In this document: in pieces, positions 9,379 to 18,750 of the stretch | Layout: each line of letters begins with the position of its first letter | Position numbering within the stretch: position 1 is the first letter of the stretch | Assembly (NCBI RefSeq): GCF_003853705.1 | Contig: NZ_QTQI01000033.1 | Location: forward strand, 20,489-84,488 | DNA length: 64,000 bases | From: Burkholderia sp. Bp8992 | GTDB lineage: Bacteria > Pseudomonadota > Gammaproteobacteria > Burkholderiales > Burkholderiaceae | Direction: 5' to 3' | Position numbers and translations under genes: made by a program | Notes under the pieces: generated by a model | The model's database searches: none | The model's input: only the letters and a program-made list of their open reading frames with translations | Told to the model about the DNA's origin: nothing

Positions 9379-9933
9379 ATGCCAGCCACGTCCAGCCAAT
9401 CGCCTCACGACGCCATGCTGCCCGCCCCGCTCGCGGAGCGCGTGATCGCGCTCGCCGACGAAGCGGCGACCGACGCATTCGGCACGCGCTTCGCGCACGC
9501 GCTCGACGCGGCACGCCTCGAACTCGACCGCGCCCATGCGTTCGACGGGCTGCAGATCCAGCTGGTGGGCGATCTCGGCGCGGGCAAGACGACCCTCGTG
9601 CGCGCGATCCTGCGCGGCCTCGGCCACCAGGGCCGCGTGCGCAGCCCGACCTACACGCTCGTCGAGCCTTACGCGCTCGAACGCAGCGATGGGGAACTCG
9701 AGGTCTATCACTTCGATCTGTATCGATTCAACGATCCGGCCGAATGGTCCGATGCAGGCTTTCGCGAATATTTCAATTCCAGCGCGATCTGCCTCGTCGA
9801 ATGGCCGCAACAGGCGGGCGCCCTGCTCGGCGTGCCCGATCTGGTTTTCTCGCTCGACGTGGATGGCGACGGCCGCGCCCTCACCGTCCGGGCGTACAGC
9901 GCTTCAGGAAAGGCATGTCTCGAAAGATGTTGA
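9379..9933 (+). CDS. tsaE: tRNA threonylcarbamoyladenosine biosynthesis ATPase TsaE
   Basis: ATPase partner of TsaD-TsaB in making t6A at position 37 of ANN-decoding tRNAs. The 184-residue protein has the Walker A motif GDLGAGKTTL, the switch-like RSPTYTLVEPY, the Walker B region YHFDLYRF and the W-rich CLVEWPQ segment. I start at 9379 (MPATSSQSPH), preceded by TTACGAGA; an in-frame ATG at 9334 lies inside divergent queG and is less likely. Its 3' end overlaps amiC by 19 bases, so the two are probably co-translated. Confidence 0.93.
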   Translation: MPATSSQSPHDAMLPAPLAERVIALADEAATDAFGTRFAHALDAARLELDRAHAFDGLQIQLVGDLGAGKTTLVRAILRGLGHQGRVRSPTYTLVEPYALERSDGELEVYHFDLYRFNDPAEWSDAGFREYFNSSAICLVEWPQQAGALLGVPDLVFSLDVDGDGRALTVRAYSASGKACLERC

Positions 9934-11441
9934 TCAAACCGTTCCGCTCGATCGAATCGGCGGCCACCGCGACGCACAACTGGCGGCGCCGCCAGATCCT
10001 GCGCGCGGGGGCGTCCACGCTGGTGCTCGGCCTCGTCGCGCCGCGGCTCGCGCACGCGTCGTCGGTGCTCGGCGTGCGCGTGTGGCCCGCGCGCGATTAC
10101 ACGCGCGTCACGATCGAATCCGACCAGCCGCTGCAGAATAGCCAACAGCTGCTGCAGGGTCCCGACCGTCTCGTCGTCGACCTGACCGGCCTCGATCTCG
10201 ACCAGGCGCTGCGCGACCTCGTGTCGAAGATCGCGCCGAACGATCCGCAGATCCAGTCGGTGCGCGTCGGCCAGTACCAGCCGCACGTGGTGCGGATGGT
10301 GTTCGACCTGAAAGGCTCGGTGAAGCCGCAGGTATTCACGCTGCCGCCCGTCGGCACCTACAAGTACCGGCTCGTGTTCGACCTGTATCCGGCCGTCGCG
10401 CCCGATCCGCTGTCCGACCTGATCGCGCAGACGGAACGCAAGGAACAGGCGCTCAACGACAACGCGCGCGCGCAGCAGATGCAGCCGCCGTCCACGCTGG
10501 CCGGCCCCGGTACGCCGCCGCCCGGCGCGGGCGACAACAGCGACGCGTTCTTCCAGCGCTTCGCGCAGAACACGCCGGCCACGCCGCGCACGCCGCCGGC
10601 GGCCGGCACGCCTTCGACGCCGCCGAAGCCGGCCGTCAAGCCGCCGCCCGTCATCGCGCGCCGCGACGACAGCGACGACGACGGCGACACCTACAAGTTC
10701 ACCGCGCCGAAATCCGGCAAGGGCGGCACCGTGCGCCTGCTGACGGTCGCGATCGATCCGGGCCACGGCGGCGAGGATCCGGGCGCGATCGGCGGCGGCG
10801 GCACGTACGAGAAGCACATCGCGCTCGACATCGCGAAGAAGCTGCGCGCGAAGATCGACGGCGCACCGAACATGCGCGCGATGATGACGCGCGACGCCGA
10901 CTTCTTCGTGCCGCTGAACGTGCGCGTGCAGAAAGCGCGCCGCGTCGGCGCCGACCTGTTCGTGTCGATCCACGCGGATGCATTCACGACGCCGTCCGCG
11001 CGCGGCTCGTCGGTGTTCGCGCTGTCCGATCACGGCGCGACGAGCGCCGCGGCGCGCTGGATGGCGAACAAGGAGAATTCGTCCGACCTGATCGGCGGGA
11101 TCAACATCAAGACGGCGGACGCGGCCGTGAACCGCGCGCTGTTCGACATGTCGACAACGGCCCAGATCCGCGACTCGCTGCGCTACGGCAACTACGTGCT
11201 GAAGGAAGTCGGCGGCATCAACAAGCTGCACAAGGGGTCGGTCGAGCAGGCCGGGTTCGCGGTGCTGAAGGCGCCCGACATTCCGTCGATCCTCGTCGAG
11301 ACCGCGTTCATCAGCAACCCGGAAGAGGAAAGCCGGCTGAACGACGACAGCTATCGCGACCAGATGGCCGACGCGATCTTCCGCGGCATCAAGCGCTATT
11401 TCGCCGCGAATCCGCCGCTCGCGAAGAACCGGATGGCCTGA
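9915..11441 (+). CDS. amiC: N-acetylmuramoyl-L-alanine amidase with AMIN domain
   Basis: Periplasmic zinc amidase that cleaves peptidoglycan side chains during daughter-cell separation. The 508-residue precursor begins with a Tat-type signal (NWRRRQILRAGASTLVLG...RLAHA, twin arginine). An AMIN domain follows (about residues 50-160, for septal localisation), then a Pro-rich disordered linker, then an Amidase_3 domain. The amidase domain shows AIDPGHGGEDPGA (zinc His), YEKHIALDIA (zinc Glu region), SIHADAF (zinc His) and VETAFISNPEEE (catalytic Glu). The start at 9915 has GGAAAGGC before it and overlaps tsaE by 19 bases. Tat export is shared with E. coli AmiA and AmiC. Confidence 0.94.
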   Translation: MSRKMLIKPFRSIESAATATHNWRRRQILRAGASTLVLGLVAPRLAHASSVLGVRVWPARDYTRVTIESDQPLQNSQQLLQGPDRLVVDLTGLDLDQALRDLVSKIAPNDPQIQSVRVGQYQPHVVRMVFDLKGSVKPQVFTLPPVGTYKYRLVFDLYPAVAPDPLSDLIAQTERKEQALNDNARAQQMQPPSTLAGPGTPPPGAGDNSDAFFQRFAQNTPATPRTPPAAGTPSTPPKPAVKPPPVIARRDDSDDDGDTYKFTAPKSGKGGTVRLLTVAIDPGHGGEDPGAIGGGGTYEKHIALDIAKKLRAKIDGAPNMRAMMTRDADFFVPLNVRVQKARRVGADLFVSIHADAFTTPSARGSSVFALSDHGATSAAARWMANKENSSDLIGGINIKTADAAVNRALFDMSTTAQIRDSLRYGNYVLKEVGGINKLHKGSVEQAGFAVLKAPDIPSILVETAFISNPEEESRLNDDSYRDQMADAIFRGIKRYFAANPPLAKNRMA

Positions 11442-11460
11442 CGGCCGTCCGTCCCCTGCC

Positions 11461-11483
11461 GCCGGCACGCATCGCGTGCCGGC
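11461..11483. terminator. Hairpin terminator between amiC and EamA gene
   Basis: GCCGGCACGC at 11461-11470 and GCGTGCCGGC at 11474-11483 form a perfect 10-base-pair stem with a three-base loop. It sits in the 45-base gap between the ends of two convergent genes. There is no T run, so termination would rely on the stable stem alone; position is the main evidence. Confidence 0.5.
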
Positions 11484-11486
11484 GCG

Positions 11487-12368
11487 TCACGACGCCGAGA
11501 AGCGGCGCATCAGTTTCCCGCCGAACACGTTCACCGCGAGCCCGCCCATCACGAGCGCCGCGCCGATCAGCTGCGCTTGCGTCAGGTGCTCGTCGAGCAG
11601 CAGCGCCGACGACGCGAGCCCGACGACCGGCACCAGCAGCGAGAACTGCGCGACCTGCGCGGCCGGGTAGCGCGACAGCAGGCGGCTCCACAGCCCGTAG
11701 CCGAGCAGCGTCGCGACGAACGCGAGATAGACGACCGCGAAGATCGACGCGCCGTCGAGCCCCGCGAGCGCGGTCGCGATGCGCTGCGGCCCTTCGAACC
11801 ACAGCGACAGCAGGAAGAACGGCACGGGCGGCACGAGGCTCGCCCACACGACGAGCGACACGAGGTTCGCCTTCCCGACCTTCTTCGTGACGATATTGCC
11901 GAACGCCCACATCGCGGCCGAGCCGATCGTCAGCAGGAAGCCCGCGAGCGTCATCGCGCGGCCGCCCTGCGCGGCGATCACGACGAGCCCGCCCGCGGCG
12001 ATCGCGAGCCCGACCAGGTTCTGCACGCGCAGCCGTTCGCCGAGGAACAGCATCGCGAACACGAGCGTGAAGAACGCCTGCGACTGCAGCACGAGCGACG
12101 CAAGGCCGGCCGGCATGCCGACGTACATGCCGGTGAACAGGAACACGAACTGGCCGAGCTGGATCGTCGCGCCGTACAGCACCAGCAGGCGCCACGGAAT
12201 CTGCGGCCGGCGCACGAAGAACACCGCGGGTACGGCCGCGAGCGTGAAGCGCAGCGCGCCGAGCAGCATCGGCGGCATGCCGTGCAGGCCGACCTTGATC
12301 ACGACGAAGTTCACGCCCCACGCCAGAATCACGACCAGCGCGAGCAGCAAGTCCTTCGGGGCCATCAT
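11487..12368 (-). CDS. EamA-family (DMT superfamily) metabolite exporter
   Basis: A 293-residue inner-membrane protein with about ten hydrophobic segments arranged as two EamA repeats. The first starts at LLLALVVILAWGVNFVVIKVGLHGMPP and the second at GFLLTIGSAAMWAFGNIVTKKVGKA. Relatives export amino acids or other small metabolites; the substrate here cannot be told. The tandem ATGATG start at 12368 is preceded by GAGGAGACACCG, a good ribosome-binding site. It is divergent from a pirin gene and monocistronic. Confidence 0.88.
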   Translation of the reverse strand: MMAPKDLLLALVVILAWGVNFVVIKVGLHGMPPMLLGALRFTLAAVPAVFFVRRPQIPWRLLVLYGATIQLGQFVFLFTGMYVGMPAGLASLVLQSQAFFTLVFAMLFLGERLRVQNLVGLAIAAGGLVVIAAQGGRAMTLAGFLLTIGSAAMWAFGNIVTKKVGKANLVSLVVWASLVPPVPFFLLSLWFEGPQRIATALAGLDGASIFAVVYLAFVATLLGYGLWSRLLSRYPAAQVAQFSLLVPVVGLASSALLLDEHLTQAQLIGAALVMGGLAVNVFGGKLMRRFSAS

Positions 12369-12517
12369 CGGTGTCTCCTCGATTCGAATCGTTGTTCCGA
12401 AGCGCGTCAGTCTAGCGGGTTTCGCCGGGCGGGCCGATACCCGCGCGGCGCGCATGGAATCGGCGGCGGGCGGCCAGTACAATGACCGGCATCCCCCGCC
12501 GCCTCACTGGAGCCGCC

Positions 12518-13399
12518 ATGACCGACTCGATCAAAGCCCTGCTGAAGCCGCACGTGCGCGACATCGGCAACCTGCAGGTTCGCCGCACGCTGCCGGCGCT
12601 CGCCGCGCGCCTCGTCGGCCCGTTCATCTTCTTCGATCACATGGGCCCCGCCACGCTGCCGGCCGGCACGGGGCTCGACGTGCGCCCGCATCCGCACATC
12701 GGGCTCGCGACCGTCACCTACCTGTTCGACGGCGCGATCCTGCACCGCGACAGCCTCGGCTCGCTGCAGGCCATCGTGCCGGGCGACGTGAACTGGATGA
12801 CGGCCGGCCGCGGGATCGTCCACTCCGAGCGCACGCCCGACGCGCAGCGCGCCAGCGGTCACACCGTGCACGGGATCCAGACCTGGGTCGCGCTGCCGCA
12901 GGCGCACGAGACGACCGAGCCGTCGTTCGAGCACCATCCGGCCGACACGCTGCCGAAGCGCGACGAAGACGGCGTCGCGCTGACGGTGATCGCAGGCGAC
13001 GCGTTCGGGCTGCGCTCACCCGTCACGACGTTCTCGCGCACGCTGTACGTCGCGGCCGAATTCGCGGCCGGCGGCCGGCTCGAACTCGACGCGTCGCACG
13101 AGGAGCGCGCGGTCTACGTGGTCGACGGCACGCTCGCGATCGACGGCACGCCGGTGCCGGCCGAACAGATGGCCGTGCTCGCGCCGGGGGCGGCGGTCAC
13201 GCTGACGAGCGACAGCGGCGCGCGCGCGATGCTGCTCGGCGGCGACAGGATCGACGGCGAACGCTTCATCGAATGGAATTTCGTCGCCAGCAGCCGCGAC
13301 GCGATCGAGCGCGCGAAAGCGGCCTGGACGCGCCAGGAAATGGGCAAGGTGCCGGGCGAGACCGAGTGGATTCCGCTGCCCGAGTCGAAGCCGCGTTGA
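12518..13399 (+). CDS. Pirin family protein
   Basis: A 293-residue bicupin of the pirin family. The N-terminal cupin shows HPHIGLATVTYLFDGAILHRDSLG and the WMTAGRGIVHSE segment, with the histidine and glutamate metal ligands expected for an iron-binding pirin. The C-terminal cupin (residues about 180-290) lacks obvious ligands, as usual. Bacterial pirins include quercetin 2,3-dioxygenases and regulators of pyruvate dehydrogenase; which applies here is unknown. The start at 12518 has TGGAG seven bases before it. A thioredoxin-like gene follows after 52 bases on the same strand. Confidence 0.88.
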   Translation: MTDSIKALLKPHVRDIGNLQVRRTLPALAARLVGPFIFFDHMGPATLPAGTGLDVRPHPHIGLATVTYLFDGAILHRDSLGSLQAIVPGDVNWMTAGRGIVHSERTPDAQRASGHTVHGIQTWVALPQAHETTEPSFEHHPADTLPKRDEDGVALTVIAGDAFGLRSPVTTFSRTLYVAAEFAAGGRLELDASHEERAVYVVDGTLAIDGTPVPAEQMAVLAPGAAVTLTSDSGARAMLLGGDRIDGERFIEWNFVASSRDAIERAKAAWTRQEMGKVPGETEWIPLPESKPR

Positions 13400-13451
13400 A
13401 AAAGAGGCGCACCGCCCTCATCCTGACGATATTCGAACCGAAGAGAACGAC

Positions 13452-14300
13452 ATGGACACCACGCTTGCCACTTTCGAGAAAGACGTCATCGAGGCGTCGC
13501 TGGACACGCCCGTGCTGGTCGACTTCTGGGCGCCGTGGTGCGGCCCCTGCAAGACGCTCGGCCCGCTGCTGGAAAAACTCGAGGCCGACTACGAAGGCCG
13601 CTGGAAGCTCGTAAAGGTCAACGTCGACGAGAATCAGGAACTCGCCGCGCACTTCCAGACGCGCAGCATCCCGCACGTGATCGCCTTCGCCGACGGCCGC
13701 CCGGTCGACCAGTTCGTCGGCGTGCTGCCCGAAGGCCAGTTGCGTGCATTCCTCGACCGGCTGCTGCCCGCCCCCGAGGAAGCCGAGCGCCGCGCCGCGC
13801 AATACGCGATGGCCGAACAGCGCTACGACGACGCGCTCACGCACCTCGAAGCGGCGCTCGCGCTGAACCCCGGCTTCGACGACGCGCGCCTCGACCTGAT
13901 CGAGCTGCTGCTCGCGAGCAACGAGGTCGACGCCGCGCGCGCCGAGACCGAGCGCCTGTCGCCGCAGACCGTCCAGAACGGCGATCCGCGCTACCAGGCG
14001 ATCAAGACGCGATTCGACGCGCTCGACGCCACGGCCGACCTGCCGCCGACCGACGCGCTCGAAGCACGCATCGCGGCGAACCCGGCCGATCTCGACGCGC
14101 GCTTCGACCTCGCGCAGAGCCTGATCGCGCGGCGCGCATACGAAGGTGCAGTGGAGCAGTTGCTGGAAATCGTCCAGCGCGACCGCGCGTACGGCGACGA
14201 TCTCGGCCGCCGCACGTTGATCTCGGTGTTCGAGCTGGCCGGCGATCGCCCGGACCTCGTCGCCGGATGGCGACGCAAGCTGAGCATGGCGCTCAACTGA
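13452..14300 (+). CDS. Thioredoxin-TPR co-chaperone (YbbN/CnoX-like)
   Basis: A 282-residue cytosolic protein with an N-terminal thioredoxin domain (residues 1-108) and a C-terminal tetratricopeptide region (from about 115) rich in ALTHLEAALALNPGFDDARLDL-type repeats. Relatives such as YbbN/CnoX hold unfolded proteins and pass them to GroEL or DnaK. The redox motif WCGPC is intact, whereas E. coli CnoX has lost it, so this member may also reduce disulfides. It follows the pirin gene and ends before a GC hairpin at 14321-14341. Confidence 0.88.
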   Translation: MDTTLATFEKDVIEASLDTPVLVDFWAPWCGPCKTLGPLLEKLEADYEGRWKLVKVNVDENQELAAHFQTRSIPHVIAFADGRPVDQFVGVLPEGQLRAFLDRLLPAPEEAERRAAQYAMAEQRYDDALTHLEAALALNPGFDDARLDLIELLLASNEVDAARAETERLSPQTVQNGDPRYQAIKTRFDALDATADLPPTDALEARIAANPADLDARFDLAQSLIARRAYEGAVEQLLEIVQRDRAYGDDLGRRTLISVFELAGDRPDLVAGWRRKLSMALN

Positions 14301-14320
14301 CACGCGACGCAACGCAACGC

Positions 14321-14341
14321 GCCGGGCCGCAACGGCCCGGC
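14321..14341 (+). terminator. GC hairpin downstream of the thioredoxin-TPR gene
   Basis: GCCGGGCCG and CGGCCCGGC form a perfect nine-base-pair stem around the loop CAA, 20 bases after the stop codon and before the end of convergent tcdA. No T run follows, so it is a possible rho-independent or mRNA-stabilising structure. Confidence 0.45.
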
Positions 14342-14397
14342 CGGATCGCCGTCTTGCTTGCGGCGCACGACCCGCGCCGCAGCCTCCTCTCCCTCGC

Positions 14398-15255
14398 TCA
14401 GCCGGCAGCCTGCGCCGCGATCGCGCGCAGCGCATGCGCGGCGGCCGCGAACCCGAAGCTCGCGGTCACGCACACGCTCGAACCGAATCCCGCACAGTTG
14501 AGCCCCGCGACATGCGCGGCCGCGGACGGCTCGGCACCGTCCTCGATATCGCACGCGGCCGCTTCCGGATAGATCAGCGGCTCGTCCGAATACACGGCGC
14601 TGACCTTGAAACGCGCCTTCGGCCCGCGCGGAAAGCCGTGCTGCTTGCGCAACTGCGCGCGCACCTTCGACAGCAGCGGATCCTGGATCGTCAGCGCAAG
14701 ATCGTCGATACGGATTCGTGTGGGGTCGAGCTGACCGCCCGCGCCGCCGACGACGACGAGCGGCTGCCGCTTCGCGACGCACCACGCGATCAGCGCGACC
14801 TTCGTGCGTACGCTGTCGATCGCGTCGATCACGTAGTCGAAACCGCCGCCGAGCAGCGCGTCGAAGTTGTCGGGCTCGACGAAATCCTCGATCCGGTTCA
14901 CCCGGCACGCGGGATCGATCAGCGCGATCCGCTCGGCCATCGCGTCGACCTTCGGCTTGCCGTAATTGCCGTCGAGTGCGTGGACCTGCCGGTTCGTATT
15001 GCTTTCCGCGACGTTGTCGAGATCGATCAGCGTCAGCGTGCCGATCGCATTGCGCGCGAGCGCCTCGGCCACCCACGACCCGACGCCGCCGATCCCGATC
15101 ACCGCGACGTGCGCCCGCTCGAACGCGGCGGCGGCCGGCGCGCCGTACAGGCGCGCGACGCCGCCGAAGCGCCGGGCGCGATCCACGTCAAGCTGGATTT
15201 CCGGGGTCGGGGTAAGATCAGAAGAACTGGGCGGGGCAGCGTCGGCAACGGACAT
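14398..15255 (-). CDS. tcdA: tRNA threonylcarbamoyladenosine dehydratase
   Basis: E1-like ATP-dependent enzyme that cyclises t6A37 to ct6A in tRNA. The 285-residue protein has the nucleotide-binding motif [17 protein letters not shown] (from about residue 48), [15 protein letters not shown] and [14 protein letters not shown]. It has the C-terminal [17 protein letters not shown] segment typical of TcdA/CsdL. Start at MSVADAAPP (15255); an upstream ATG at 15333 would add residues unlike the family. It is functionally linked to tsaE at 9.4 kb, which makes its substrate. It is divergent from pdxH. Confidence 0.93.
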   Translation of the reverse strand: MSVADAAPPSSSDLTPTPEIQLDVDRARRFGGVARLYGAPAAAAFERAHVAVIGIGGVGSWVAEALARNAIGTLTLIDLDNVAESNTNRQVHALDGNYGKPKVDAMAERIALIDPACRVNRIEDFVEPDNFDALLGGGFDYVIDAIDSVRTKVALIAWCVAKRQPLVVVGGAGGQLDPTRIRIDDLALTIQDPLLSKVRAQLRKQHGFPRGPKARFKVSAVYSDEPLIYPEAAACDIEDGAEPSAAAHVAGLNCAGFGSSVCVTASFGFAAAAHALRAIAAQAAG

Positions 15256-15383
15256 GGCAGCAAGGAAAACGTAAGTCGTGCAGCCCTCTATTTTGCCTGA
15301 ACTCCCCGCTCGCACGCGCCACTCTGCACGCACGATTCTTGCGCGTTCGCTATACTGGCCCCAGATTGAAGCGTTTGCATAAC

Positions 15384-16028
15384 ATGACGACTCTCGCCGA
15401 TCTCCGCATCAACTATTCACGTGCTTCGCTCGACGAAGCCGATGCCGCCCCCGACCCCCTCGCCCAGTTCGATCGCTGGTTCAAGGAGGCGCTCGCCGCC
15501 AAGCTGCCCGAGCCGAACACGATGACGCTCGCGACCGTCGGCGACGACGGCCGGCCGTCGGCCCGGATCGTGCTCATCAAGGGCGTCGACGAACGCGGGT
15601 TCGTCTTCTTCACCAATTACGAAAGCCGCAAGGGGCGCGATCTCGCCGCGCATCCGCAAGCCGCGCTGCTGTTCTACTGGATCGAGCTCGAGCGCCAAGT
15701 GCGCATCGAAGGCCGGATCGAGAAAACCAGCGCGGAAGAAAGCGACCGCTATTTCGCGTCGCGCCCACTCGGCTCGCGCATCGGTGCGTGGGCATCGGAG
15801 CAGAGCGCGGTGATCGACAGCCGCGCGACGCTCGAAGCGCGCGAAAAGGCCGTCAGCGAACGCTACGGCGACAACCCGCCGCGGCCGCCGCACTGGGGCG
15901 GCTACCGTCTCGTGCCCGACTCGATCGAGTTCTGGCAAGGCCGCCCGTCGCGGCTGCACGACCGCCTGCTCTACACGCGCGACGCCGCGGCGGCGTCGGG
16001 CTGGACGATCTCGCGCCTGTCGCCGTAA
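15384..16028 (+). CDS. pdxH: Pyridoxamine 5'-phosphate oxidase
   Basis: FMN-dependent oxidase that makes pyridoxal 5'-phosphate from the pyridoxine or pyridoxamine phosphate. The 214-residue length is typical. Conserved parts are [41 protein letters not shown] (FMN site), [14 protein letters not shown], and the C-terminal [24 protein letters not shown], which carries substrate and FMN residues. The start at [11 protein letters not shown] (15384) fits the family better than the in-frame ATG at 15339. It is monocistronic, divergent from tcdA. Confidence 0.96.
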   Translation: MTTLADLRINYSRASLDEADAAPDPLAQFDRWFKEALAAKLPEPNTMTLATVGDDGRPSARIVLIKGVDERGFVFFTNYESRKGRDLAAHPQAALLFYWIELERQVRIEGRIEKTSAEESDRYFASRPLGSRIGAWASEQSAVIDSRATLEAREKAVSERYGDNPPRPPHWGGYRLVPDSIEFWQGRPSRLHDRLLYTRDAAAASGWTISRLSP

Positions 16029-16072
16029 GCGCGGCACCGGCGCGCGCCGGTCGTGTCTCGTGTTGCATCCGG

Positions 16073-16100
16073 GCGCCCGCTTCGCAAGCGGCGGGCGCCG
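16073..16100 (+). terminator. Hairpin between pdxH and cfa
   Basis: GGCGCCCGCTT at 16073-16083 pairs with the stretch 16087-16100 (AAGCG then GCGGGCGCC, one base bulged) around a CGC loop. It lies 45 bases after the pdxH stop and about 50 before cfa. It could end pdxH transcription or sit in the cfa leader; no T run follows. Confidence 0.45.
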
Positions 16101-16149
16101 GTCAAGATACTTGGCTGTATTCGATTCAACGAACAAACGGAGAATCCAA

Positions 16150-17370
16150 ATGTTCTGGGAAAAGAAGCTGGCACAGTGGGCGGACGAGGTACGGGCGAAA
16201 GCGGACATACCGGCGCGCCTCGTGCTTTGGAACGGCGATCAACTCGATTTCGGCACCTTCAGCGCACCGCAGGTCACGCTGAAGGTCAACAGCGCGTCGG
16301 CGTTGCCGCTGCTGCTCGATCCGAGCCTCGACAATCTCGGCGAGGCGTACGTGAAGGGCAAGATCGACATCGAAGGCCGGCTGTCGGACATCATCAACGT
16401 CAGCTACTCGCTCGCGCGCAGCACGGTGACGAACGCGAGCAAGCTCGCACGCGTGAAGCGCTACTTCAATCACTCGAAGAGCACCGACAAGAAGGCGATC
16501 CAGTATCACTACGACGTCTCGAACGCGTTCTACCAGCTGTGGCTCGACGAGAACATGGTGTACTCGTGCGCGTACTTCGAGAACGGCGACGAGGATCTCG
16601 CCACCGCGCAGATCAAGAAGATCGATCACATCCTGACGAAGATCCAGCTCCAGCCCGGCCAGCGCCTGCTCGACATCGGCTGCGGCTGGGGCGCGCTCGT
16701 GCTGCGCGCCGCGCAGAAGTTCGGCGCGACGTGTCTCGGCGTGACGCTGTCGCAGAACCAGTTCGACCTCGCGACCGCGCGCGTGAAGGCCGCGGGGCTC
16801 GAGGACAAGATCGAGATCCGCCTGCAGGATTACCGCGAGATCGACGGCCAGTTCGACCGCATCACGAGCGTCGGGATGTTCGAGCACGTCGGCCGCAAGA
16901 ACCTGCCGCTCTATTTCTCGCGCATCCGCGAGCTGCTGACCGACGACGGCATCGCGATGAACCACGGGATCACGTCGACCGACGCGGAAAGCGGCGAGAC
17001 GGCGCTCGGCGGCGGCGAATTCATCGACCGTTACGTGTTCCCGGACGGCGAACTGCCGCACATCAGCCTCGCGCTCGAAGCGGCGCAGCGCGGCGGACTC
17101 GAGGCGGTTGACGTCGAAAGCCTGCGGCGGCACTATGCGCGCACGCTCGAGATCTGGACGGAGAACTTCGAGGCGAAGGCCGACCAGGCGAAAGCGCTCG
17201 TCGACGACGAAAAATTCCGCATCTGGCGCGTGTATCTTGCCGGCTGCGCGTATGCATTCGAGCACGACGACGTGTCGATCTTCCAGATCGTGTGCCGCAA
17301 GGCCGGCCGCAGCGCGAAAACGCTGCCGTGGTCGCGGCGCTACATGTACGAACACGCGCTGCCGCGCTAG
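16150..17370 (+). CDS. cfa: Cyclopropane-fatty-acyl-phospholipid synthase
   Basis: S-adenosylmethionine-dependent methyltransferase that adds a methylene bridge to unsaturated membrane acyl chains, commonly on entry to stationary phase or under acid stress. The 406-residue protein has the substrate segment IQYHYDVSNAFYQLWLDENMVYSCAYF, the SAM-binding motif LLDIGCGWGALVLRAA, and downstream GMFEHVGRKN and EFIDRYVFPDGELP. It is cytosolic and membrane-associated. The start at 16150 (MFWEKKLAQW) is preceded by CGGAGAATC; an in-frame ATG at 16060 is upstream of the hairpin and unlikely. Confidence 0.94.
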   Translation: MFWEKKLAQWADEVRAKADIPARLVLWNGDQLDFGTFSAPQVTLKVNSASALPLLLDPSLDNLGEAYVKGKIDIEGRLSDIINVSYSLARSTVTNASKLARVKRYFNHSKSTDKKAIQYHYDVSNAFYQLWLDENMVYSCAYFENGDEDLATAQIKKIDHILTKIQLQPGQRLLDIGCGWGALVLRAAQKFGATCLGVTLSQNQFDLATARVKAAGLEDKIEIRLQDYREIDGQFDRITSVGMFEHVGRKNLPLYFSRIRELLTDDGIAMNHGITSTDAESGETALGGGEFIDRYVFPDGELPHISLALEAAQRGGLEAVDVESLRRHYARTLEIWTENFEAKADQAKALVDDEKFRIWRVYLAGCAYAFEHDDVSIFQIVCRKAGRSAKTLPWSRRYMYEHALPR

Positions 17371-17393
17371 GCGGCGCCTCACGCTGGGCATGC

Positions 17394-18686
17394 ATGGGTG
17401 ACGGCAGGACGCGGCGCAAGGCGCCGCAGGAACGACAGCAGCGCGACAACCTGGACGCGCCGCACGCCGACGGCCAGTTCGACCTGTTCGGCGTGCCGGC
17501 GGACGCTGCACGCGTGTCGCCAGCGCCGGCGGACGACGGCCGCCCCGCCCGCCCCGATGAACGTGTGACGCCGCACGCGCAGGACGCAGCACCGCCCGCA
17601 CCTGCACCTTCCCGCGCCGCCGACGACGAACCGGCACCTTCTTCGGGCCTGCTGTGGGACGAACCGTCGCCGCCCGCCACGCCGCCGAAGAAAGGCCGGC
17701 GCAAGCGCGGCGTGCTGCCTGCGCCGATTGCCGCTGACGTCGCCGACGCCGCGGCCGGCCTGCCGCCGAACGTCCGGCTCGGCACGTCGTCGTGGTATTT
17801 CCCCGGCTGGAACGGCATCGTCTACGACGGCGATTTCGCGCAGACGAAGCTGTCGCGCGAAGGGCTCGAAGCGTACGGCGCGCATCCGCTGCTGAAGAGC
17901 GTGAGCCTCGACCGGTCGTTCTACGGCCCGCTGTCGGTGGCCGACTACCTGCGCTATGCGCAGCAGGTGCCCGACGACTTCCGTTTCGTCGTGAAGGCGC
18001 CGGCATCGGTGACCGATGCGGTGATCCGCGGCCGCCGCGGCGAGCCGTCGGGGCCGAACCCGACCTTCCTCGACGCGCAGCTCGCGACCCGAGAATTCGT
18101 GCAGCCGTGCCTCGAAGGGCTCGGCCGCAAAGCAGGCGTGCTCGTGTTCCAGTTCTCGCCGCTGCCCGACCCGCTGCTTGCCGAGCCGGCCGCACTGATC
18201 GACCGGCTGACCGCGTTCTTCGCGGCGCTCCCGCCGCTGGCGCCGGAAGCCGACGGCACGCGCTACGCGATCGAGATCCGCGACGCGAGCCTGCTTACGC
18301 CGCGCTTCATCCGCGCGCTCGCGTCGCTCGGCGTGCGCTACTGCGTCGGCCTGCACGCGCGGATGCCCGACCCGCTGCGCCAGGCCGCCGCGCTCGCGCT
18401 GCTCGACGGCGACGCACCGGGCCCGCTGATCGTGCGCTGGAGCCTGCACGGCGGCTTCAAGTACGAACAGGCGAAAGCGAAATACGAGCCGTTCGACAAG
18501 CTCGTCGACGAGGATCCGGCCACGCGCTCGGCGCTCGCCGAACTGGCCGCGCGCTACGCGCTGGCCGGGCAGCCGGTGATCATCACGATCAACAACAAGG
18601 CGGAAGGCTCCGCGCCGCTGTCGTGCATCGCGCTCGCACGCGAAATCGCCGCCGCGTGCGCGCAGTGGCGCAACGAGGCGGCGTAA
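17394..18686 (+). CDS. DUF72 domain protein
   Basis: A 430-residue protein. Residues 1-130 are a polar, Ala/Pro/Asp-rich, probably disordered region with a basic patch (PPKKGRRKRG). Residues 135-425 are a DUF72 domain with the typical LGTSSWYFPGWNGIVYDG opening, SVSLDRSFYGPL, and FVVKAPASVTD. The family has a TIM-barrel-like fold and no settled function. It begins 23 bases after cfa, so the two are probably cotranscribed. The start at 17394 lacks a clear ribosome-binding site; another start within the disordered region would not alter the domain. Confidence 0.82.
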   Translation: MGDGRTRRKAPQERQQRDNLDAPHADGQFDLFGVPADAARVSPAPADDGRPARPDERVTPHAQDAAPPAPAPSRAADDEPAPSSGLLWDEPSPPATPPKKGRRKRGVLPAPIAADVADAAAGLPPNVRLGTSSWYFPGWNGIVYDGDFAQTKLSREGLEAYGAHPLLKSVSLDRSFYGPLSVADYLRYAQQVPDDFRFVVKAPASVTDAVIRGRRGEPSGPNPTFLDAQLATREFVQPCLEGLGRKAGVLVFQFSPLPDPLLAEPAALIDRLTAFFAALPPLAPEADGTRYAIEIRDASLLTPRFIRALASLGVRYCVGLHARMPDPLRQAAALALLDGDAPGPLIVRWSLHGGFKYEQAKAKYEPFDKLVDEDPATRSALAELAARYALAGQPVIITINNKAEGSAPLSCIALAREIAAACAQWRNEAA

Positions 18687-18689
18687 CAC

Positions 18690-18720
18690 CTGTTCTCGCC
18701 TGTTCTCGCCTGTTCTCGCG
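18690..18720. repeat. Three tandem decamer repeats
   Basis: The decamer TGTTCTCGCC occurs at 18691-18700 and 18701-18710, and again at 18711-18720 with its last base changed to G. The run lies in the 64-base gap between the DUF72 gene and convergent msrA. It is a short tandem array with no evident function, possibly length-variable between strains. Confidence 0.85.
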
Positions 18721-18750
18721 TGTCTTCGCCGGCTTCCGCCGGTTGCACGC

